Origin: CAYMZZ01 sp044463125 | GTDB taxonomy: Bacteria; Bacteroidota; Bacteroidia; Chitinophagales; Chitinophagaceae | Assembly (NCBI GenBank): GCA_044463125.1 | Contig: JBIQMS010000028.1 | Span: 1 to 64,000, forward strand | DNA: 64,000 nucleotides | Direction: 5' to 3' | Shown: positions 60,552-64,000 of the stretch, one piece after another | Layout of the letters: each line of letters begins with the position of its first letter | Position numbering within the stretch: position 1 is the stretch's first letter | The notes under the pieces: generated by a model | What the model saw: the letters and a program-made list of their open reading frames with translations, nothing else | The model's database searches: none | What the model was told of the DNA's origin: nothing | Made by a program: the position numbers and the translations under genes

Positions 60552-61685
60552 ATGCTTCTCCCCACCTACCTGCTGCAGTTGGATCTGCCCCTGGGCGGAC
60601 TCAGCAATGGCCTGCTCAGTTTTGTAAGCGCATTTGTTACCACACTACTTTGCATTCCACCGATAATAGCACTCATTCGTCGCTATCGGTTATACGATGT
60701 GCCGAATGACCGTAAGGAACACCGCCTTCCCATTCCCACGATGGGCGGTATTGCCATCATGGCGGGTATGATGCTTTCGCTCCTGCTTTGGTTTCCTTTC
60801 CGCTACGAGGCGGCACAGGTTGCATTTTTCTTTTCCATGATCCTGCTGTTTGGCCTTGGTATGATGGATGATTTGCGCGACCTGAATGCCAAATACAAAT
60901 TTATGGTGCAAACAGGGCTGGCTTTATTGATCGCCCTCGCCGGCATTCGTATTCATTCTTTCGAAGGTTTTTTGGGGATCGATGAACTACCGCTGTTTTC
61001 CCAATACTTCTTTACCATTTTGGGCATCGTGGGTATTACCAATGCATTCAACCTGATCGATGGTATTGATGGCCTGGCGGGTGGTATTGGCTTTATGAGC
61101 CTTGTTACAATCGGGTTATTTCTCACACTTGCCGGCGACAACAACACAGCGCTGATCGCTTTTGCGCTGGCAGGCGCCCTGATGGCCTTTCTTTATTTCA
61201 ATTTTAACCCCGCGCGCATATTCATGGGCGACACGGGTTCGCTGGTACTGGGATTTGTAACGGCCGTGCTCTGTATCCGGTTGATGCAGGTAAACCATGC
61301 TGCGGGTCAAACCCTGATTACACATACGCCGGCATTTGTGATGGGTATTGTGTGGATTCCGGTATTTGATACCATACGCGTATTCGCTACACGTATATGG
61401 CATGGGAAATCGCCCTTTGTGGCCGACCGCATTCACCTGCACCACCTGCTTACCAACCAGGGTTTCAACCATGCGATAGCCACCCGATTCATCTGTGCGG
61501 CACATGCCATCCTTTTATTCGGATCTTATGCCATCAATAGTTGGCGCCAGGAATGGGTATTGCTGATGCTGATCCTGTTTATGACAGGCATCACGTATAT
61601 TTTTCGGAATATGGGGAAATGGAAGACTACGCAAGCGAAACCCGACCTGTTGCCTGATCCAGCACAAGGCGCAGCCGCTGATTAG
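60552..61685 (+). CDS. Undecaprenyl-phosphate sugar-1-phosphate transferase, WecA/TagO type
   Basis: About 377 residues, 10-11 membrane helices. It attaches a sugar-1-phosphate (in relatives GlcNAc-1-P) to undecaprenyl phosphate, starting glycan synthesis. Signatures of the MraY/WecA family: RKEHRLPIPTMGGIAI, LFGLGMMDDLRDLNAKYKF, NAFNLIDGIDGLAGGIG and FMGDTGSLVLGF, with HLHHLL in the last cytoplasmic loop. The ATG at 60552 opens the first membrane segment; an ATG 19 codons upstream is also in frame. The 3' end overlaps the convergent Rrf2 gene by 59 bp. Confidence 0.93.
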   Translation: MLLPTYLLQLDLPLGGLSNGLLSFVSAFVTTLLCIPPIIALIRRYRLYDVPNDRKEHRLPIPTMGGIAIMAGMMLSLLLWFPFRYEAAQVAFFFSMILLFGLGMMDDLRDLNAKYKFMVQTGLALLIALAGIRIHSFEGFLGIDELPLFSQYFFTILGIVGITNAFNLIDGIDGLAGGIGFMSLVTIGLFLTLAGDNNTALIAFALAGALMAFLYFNFNPARIFMGDTGSLVLGFVTAVLCIRLMQVNHAAGQTLITHTPAFVMGIVWIPVFDTIRVFATRIWHGKSPFVADRIHLHHLLTNQGFNHAIATRFICAAHAILLFGSYAINSWRQEWVLLMLILFMTGITYIFRNMGKWKTTQAKPDLLPDPAQGAAAD

Positions 61686-62106
61686 ACTCTTCTTCGGTAC
61701 TGAGCAGATCGGCCAGTGTAATCTGGTTGAGTAATTGATCCATGGTTACCTGAATCATTTGCCATAAGGAGCGGGCAGAACAATCCACCGAGTTGGTACA
61801 AAGCCGCAGCGAGCCTGCATGCAGCCCACAGAAACGCTTGTCGAAAAGAACACCGCCCAGGGCCTTGAGCACATCGTTAATGATGATCTCATTCGCGGGT
61901 CGCGCCAAAATATAACCACCCTTATAGCCAGGGGTACTGTTGATCAATTTAGCCATACGCAGCACACGCGTGAGTTTGGCCACATAATGGCTGCTCAGTC
62001 CCTCCGCCTCGCTAAGGCGGGGAATACTCATTCCTTCTTTTTCCTTACAAGCTGCAATGCGGATAAGGATCCGGAGTCCGTACTCTTCCTGTGCTGTAAT
62101 TTTCAT
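61627..62106 (-). CDS. Rrf2-family regulator with three cysteines, suf cluster
   Basis: 159 residues. Helix-turn-helix region (SIPRLSEAEGLSSHYVAKLT, about 27-46) and the Rrf2 wing YKGGYILARPANEI (about 61-74). Cys93, Cys103 and Cys109 are near the positions used by IscR for a [2Fe-2S] cluster (spacing C-x9-C-x5-C), so Fe-S sensing is likely but not shown. It closes the suf row and may control it. Its last 59 bp overlap the 3' end of the convergent transferase gene. Confidence 0.9.
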   Translation of the reverse strand: MKITAQEEYGLRILIRIAACKEKEGMSIPRLSEAEGLSSHYVAKLTRVLRMAKLINSTPGYKGGYILARPANEIIINDVLKALGGVLFDKRFCGLHAGSLRLCTNSVDCSARSLWQMIQVTMDQLLNQITLADLLSTEEESNQRLRLVLDQATGRVSLA

Positions 62107-62125
62107 GCTTTTTCTTTGATGGTTT

Positions 62126-62443
62126 TCAGAGAAATCCCAGTTCCAGTTGAGCTGCTTCCGACATACGGCTTTTGTCCCAGGGCGGATTCCAGGTTACGGC
62201 TACGTGCACATCATTCACTCCTTCTATTTGCCGCAGTTTCTGATCCACTTCCACCGGCAGGCTTTGGGCCGCGGGACAGGCCGGGGAAGTCAGCGTCATC
62301 ACCACCTGCACATTATTAACAGGCAATATGGATATTTCGTAAATCAATCCCAACTCATAAATATTCACCGGTATTTCCGGGTCATATATGGTTTGCAGGG
62401 CATCCACCACTTTCTGTTTCAATGCTTCTGTATCCAACATCAT
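62126..62443 (-). CDS. DUF59/MIP18-family Fe-S assembly protein (SufT-like)
   Basis: 105 residues. It belongs to the PaaD/SufT-like group that helps mature Fe-S proteins. Signature segments: LQTIYDPEIPVNIYELGLIY (about 17-36), VVMTLTSPACPAAQSLPVEV (Cys in ACPAAQS) and VAVTWNPPWDKSRMSE. The start at 62443 overlaps the sufE stop as ATGA, so it is translated from the same mRNA. Rrf2 follows 19 bp later. The exact client proteins are unknown. Confidence 0.92.
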   Translation of the reverse strand: MMLDTEALKQKVVDALQTIYDPEIPVNIYELGLIYEISILPVNNVQVVMTLTSPACPAAQSLPVEVDQKLRQIEGVNDVHVAVTWNPPWDKSRMSEAAQLELGFL

Positions 62444-62889
62444 GATTGCTGCATTTTTACTTTAAAGGCAAGCGCATAATTTTTCATCTGCTTCACCATG
62501 CTCAACAGGCCGTTGCTGCGTGTTTGCGCCAGGTGAGTCGTCATGCCTATTTCATTAATGAATTGAAGCGGGGCTTCCAGTATTTCATCGGGTGTTCTTC
62601 CCGACAAAACCCTAATCAGCATGCTGATCAGTCCTTTCACGATCACTGCATCACTATCCGCTTCAAAAAACACTTTTCCATCCTTCAGTGAAGCCACCAG
62701 CCATACCGTACTCTGGCAACCGCGCACTTTGTTCTCATCCTTCTTATGCTCCTGCGCCAGCGCAGGCAACTTCTTCCCCAGGTCGATGATATATTCATAT
62801 TTATCGTCCCAGGAATCGAAGAGCGCGAACTCCTCCACAATTTCCCTTTCCGTATCCCGTATGGTAGTAAGCTGTTCCATTCTTATCAT
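62440..62889 (-). CDS. sufE: SufE, sulfur-acceptor protein
   Basis: 149 residues, normal length. It accepts sulfur from SufS through a conserved Cys and delivers it to the Fe-S scaffold. The catalytic Cys58 is in KVRGCQSTVWL. WDDKYEYIIDLGKKLPALA and the C-terminal RSNGLLSMVKQMKNYA are typical. The ATG at 62889 overlaps the sufS stop as ATGA, which fixes the start over the ATG three codons inside. DUF59 protein follows by the same ATGA overlap. Confidence 0.95.
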   Translation of the reverse strand: MIRMEQLTTIRDTEREIVEEFALFDSWDDKYEYIIDLGKKLPALAQEHKKDENKVRGCQSTVWLVASLKDGKVFFEADSDAVIVKGLISMLIRVLSGRTPDEILEAPLQFINEIGMTTHLAQTRSNGLLSMVKQMKNYALAFKVKMQQS

Positions 62890-64000
62890 TTCAGCATCCG
62901 GATCGCTTTTTCCAAAGCGGTGGCCAGTTGCGTAATTTCATCTTTGGTATTGTAAAGGGCCAGCGATGCGCGCACGGTACCCGGTATGCCAAATCGATCC
63001 ATCAGCGGTTGGGCGCAATGATGGCCTGTGCGAACGGCAATACCCTTGTTGTCGAGCAGGATACCAAGGTCCTGCGGGTGCGCTCCTTCCACTATAAAGG
63101 AGAGTACGCTGGTCTTTTGCGCGGCTGTTCCCACAAGCCGAACCCCTTCAATGGATCCGATGGCATCGGTAGCATAAGCCAGCAATTCATCCTCATACCG
63201 GCGGATATTCTCCCGTCCTATCCCCTGCACATAGTCAATCGCCGCTTTAAATGCGATGGTGTCAGCAATATTTGGGGTGCCCGCCTCATATTTATAAGGC
63301 AGATCGTTGTAACTGGTTTTTTCAAAACTCACTTCGCGGATCATTTCACCACCGCCCTGGAAAACGGGCATCTGCTCCAGCCATTTCTTCTTGCCATACA
63401 ACACACCTACACCAGTTGGACCATACACTTTATGCGAAGAACAGGCGAAAAAGTCGCAGTCGAGTTTTTGTACATCAATATCGAGGTGCACTGTACTTTG
63501 TGCGCCGTCGAGCAATACCAGGGCTCCCACCGCGTGCGCGGCTTCAATTACCTGCTCCACCGGATTGAGCGTACCCAGGGCGTTGGACACATGCACCAGC
63601 GCAACCAGTTTTGTTTTTTCGGAAAGAAGGGAAGCGAAAACTTCCATATCCAATTCACCGGCTACCGTTACAGGAATTACCTTCAATTGCGCACCCGTCT
63701 TCTCGCAGGCAATTTGCCAGGGTACTATGTTGGAATGATGCTCCATTCCGGAAATCAAAATTTCGTCACCGGGCTTCAGGTTTTGCATAGCCCAGGTATA
63801 GGCTATCAGGTTGATACTTTCGGTAGTACCGCGGGTGAAAATGATCTCTTCGCGGGTAGCGGCACCCAGAAAATCCTTTACCGCATCGCGGGTGGCTTCA
63901 AAGGCAGCCGTAGCTTCTTCGGCCAGGCTGTGAATGCCCCGGTGAATATTGGCATTATACTGCGCGTAGTATTGGGTCAATGCCTGAATAACCGCCTGCG
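62886..64000 (-). CDS. sufS: Cysteine desulfurase SufS, 5' end outside window
   Basis: 371 codons are visible; the N-terminus lies beyond the right edge (the frame is open to 64000). PLP-dependent enzyme that takes sulfur from cysteine for Fe-S assembly. The PLP-binding Lys is in CSSHKVYGPTGVGVLYG, and the catalytic Cys loop is GHHCAQPLMDRFG, the SufS-type arrangement. EEIIFTRGTTESINLIAY and MEHHSNIVPWQ match family sites. It starts the row sufS-sufE-DUF59-Rrf2; sufBCD are not visible. Confidence 0.96.
   Translation of the reverse strand, partial: QAVIQALTQYYAQYNANIHRGIHSLAEEATAAFEATRDAVKDFLGAATREEIIFTRGTTESINLIAYTWAMQNLKPGDEILISGMEHHSNIVPWQIACEKTGAQLKVIPVTVAGELDMEVFASLLSEKTKLVALVHVSNALGTLNPVEQVIEAAHAVGALVLLDGAQSTVHLDIDVQKLDCDFFACSSHKVYGPTGVGVLYGKKKWLEQMPVFQGGGEMIREVSFEKTSYNDLPYKYEAGTPNIADTIAFKAAIDYVQGIGRENIRRYEDELLAYATDAIGSIEGVRLVGTAAQKTSVLSFIVEGAHPQDLGILLDNKGIAVRTGHHCAQPLMDRFGIPGTVRASLALYNTKDEITQLATALEKAIRMLK

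Overview
The window is ordinary chromosome of a Bacteroidota bacterium, most probably family Chitinophagaceae. The grounds are: promoter -7 boxes of the type TAnnTTTG with almost no Shine-Dalgarno sequences; several large secreted proteins ending in type IX secretion (T9SS) sorting domains; a PorP/SprF-type partner protein; SprB-like repeats and PKD domains; and the gene orders pheT-(coiled coil)-zapA-rny and sufS-sufE-DUF59-Rrf2. I see no prophage, insertion sequence, CRISPR array, integrase or recognisable defence cassette. Nearly all genes have normal family lengths.

Layout. 1-11.4 kb: a subtilase cut by the left edge, mfd, a small secreted protein, a ferredoxin-NADP reductase, the GTPase gene ysxC, small membrane proteins, a DUF458 protein and a secreted zinc metalloprotease. 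11.6-18.5 kb: a CoA-binding protein, a GlxA-like AraC regulator, a thiolase, pyrD, rsmE and dnaB. 18.8-30.1 kb: a patatin-like lipase, pheT, zapA, a candidate 6S-like RNA, rny, rplS, tatA, gatA and a lytic transglycosylase. 30.1-41.6 kb: lipoprotein and outer-membrane genes, an OmpA-like protein, pabB, a highly acidic protein, purA, a 1255-residue SprB-like adhesin and relA/spoT. 41.7-46.2 kb: tRNA-Leu(UAG), trigger factor, an AT-rich membrane gene among palindromic repeats, and a VWA protein. 46.2-58.2 kb: hpt, a LysM glucosaminidase, an O-methyltransferase, a sodium symporter, a LOG-family protein, a glcD-type oxidase, and a PorP plus PKD-adhesin pair. 58.2-64 kb: recG, a WecA/TagO-like transferase and the end of a suf operon, with sufS cut by the right edge.

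The most unusual content lies between genes. At about ten places the intergenic DNA is made of degenerate tandem words of 7 nt (ACGTAGT-like, RCGTGAG, TTTAGGG/TTTAAGG-like) or 8 nt (TTGATTTG-like). They are arranged as mirror-image arms, outer family then inner family, then the same reversed. The arms begin at or within a few bases of a stop codon. They occupy gaps between genes that point the same way; I see none in the convergent gaps and only a short look-alike in one divergent gap. Word lengths of 7 and 8 are not multiples of 3, so the RCGTGAG and TTGATTTG arrays put TGA in all three frames just after the gene. This is my best candidate for an undescribed system: modular gene-end elements that could act as hairpin terminators or mRNA 3'-end protectors and translational stops. 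The function is inference.

Functional links: the suf genes overlap by ATGA and end in an Rrf2 regulator with three cysteines. Symporter-methyltransferase-LysM protein-hpt-VWA look like one transcription unit, as do glcD and the two genes after it. The PKD adhesin lies 10 bp upstream of its probable PorP partner. No T9SS core machinery gene is in the window.
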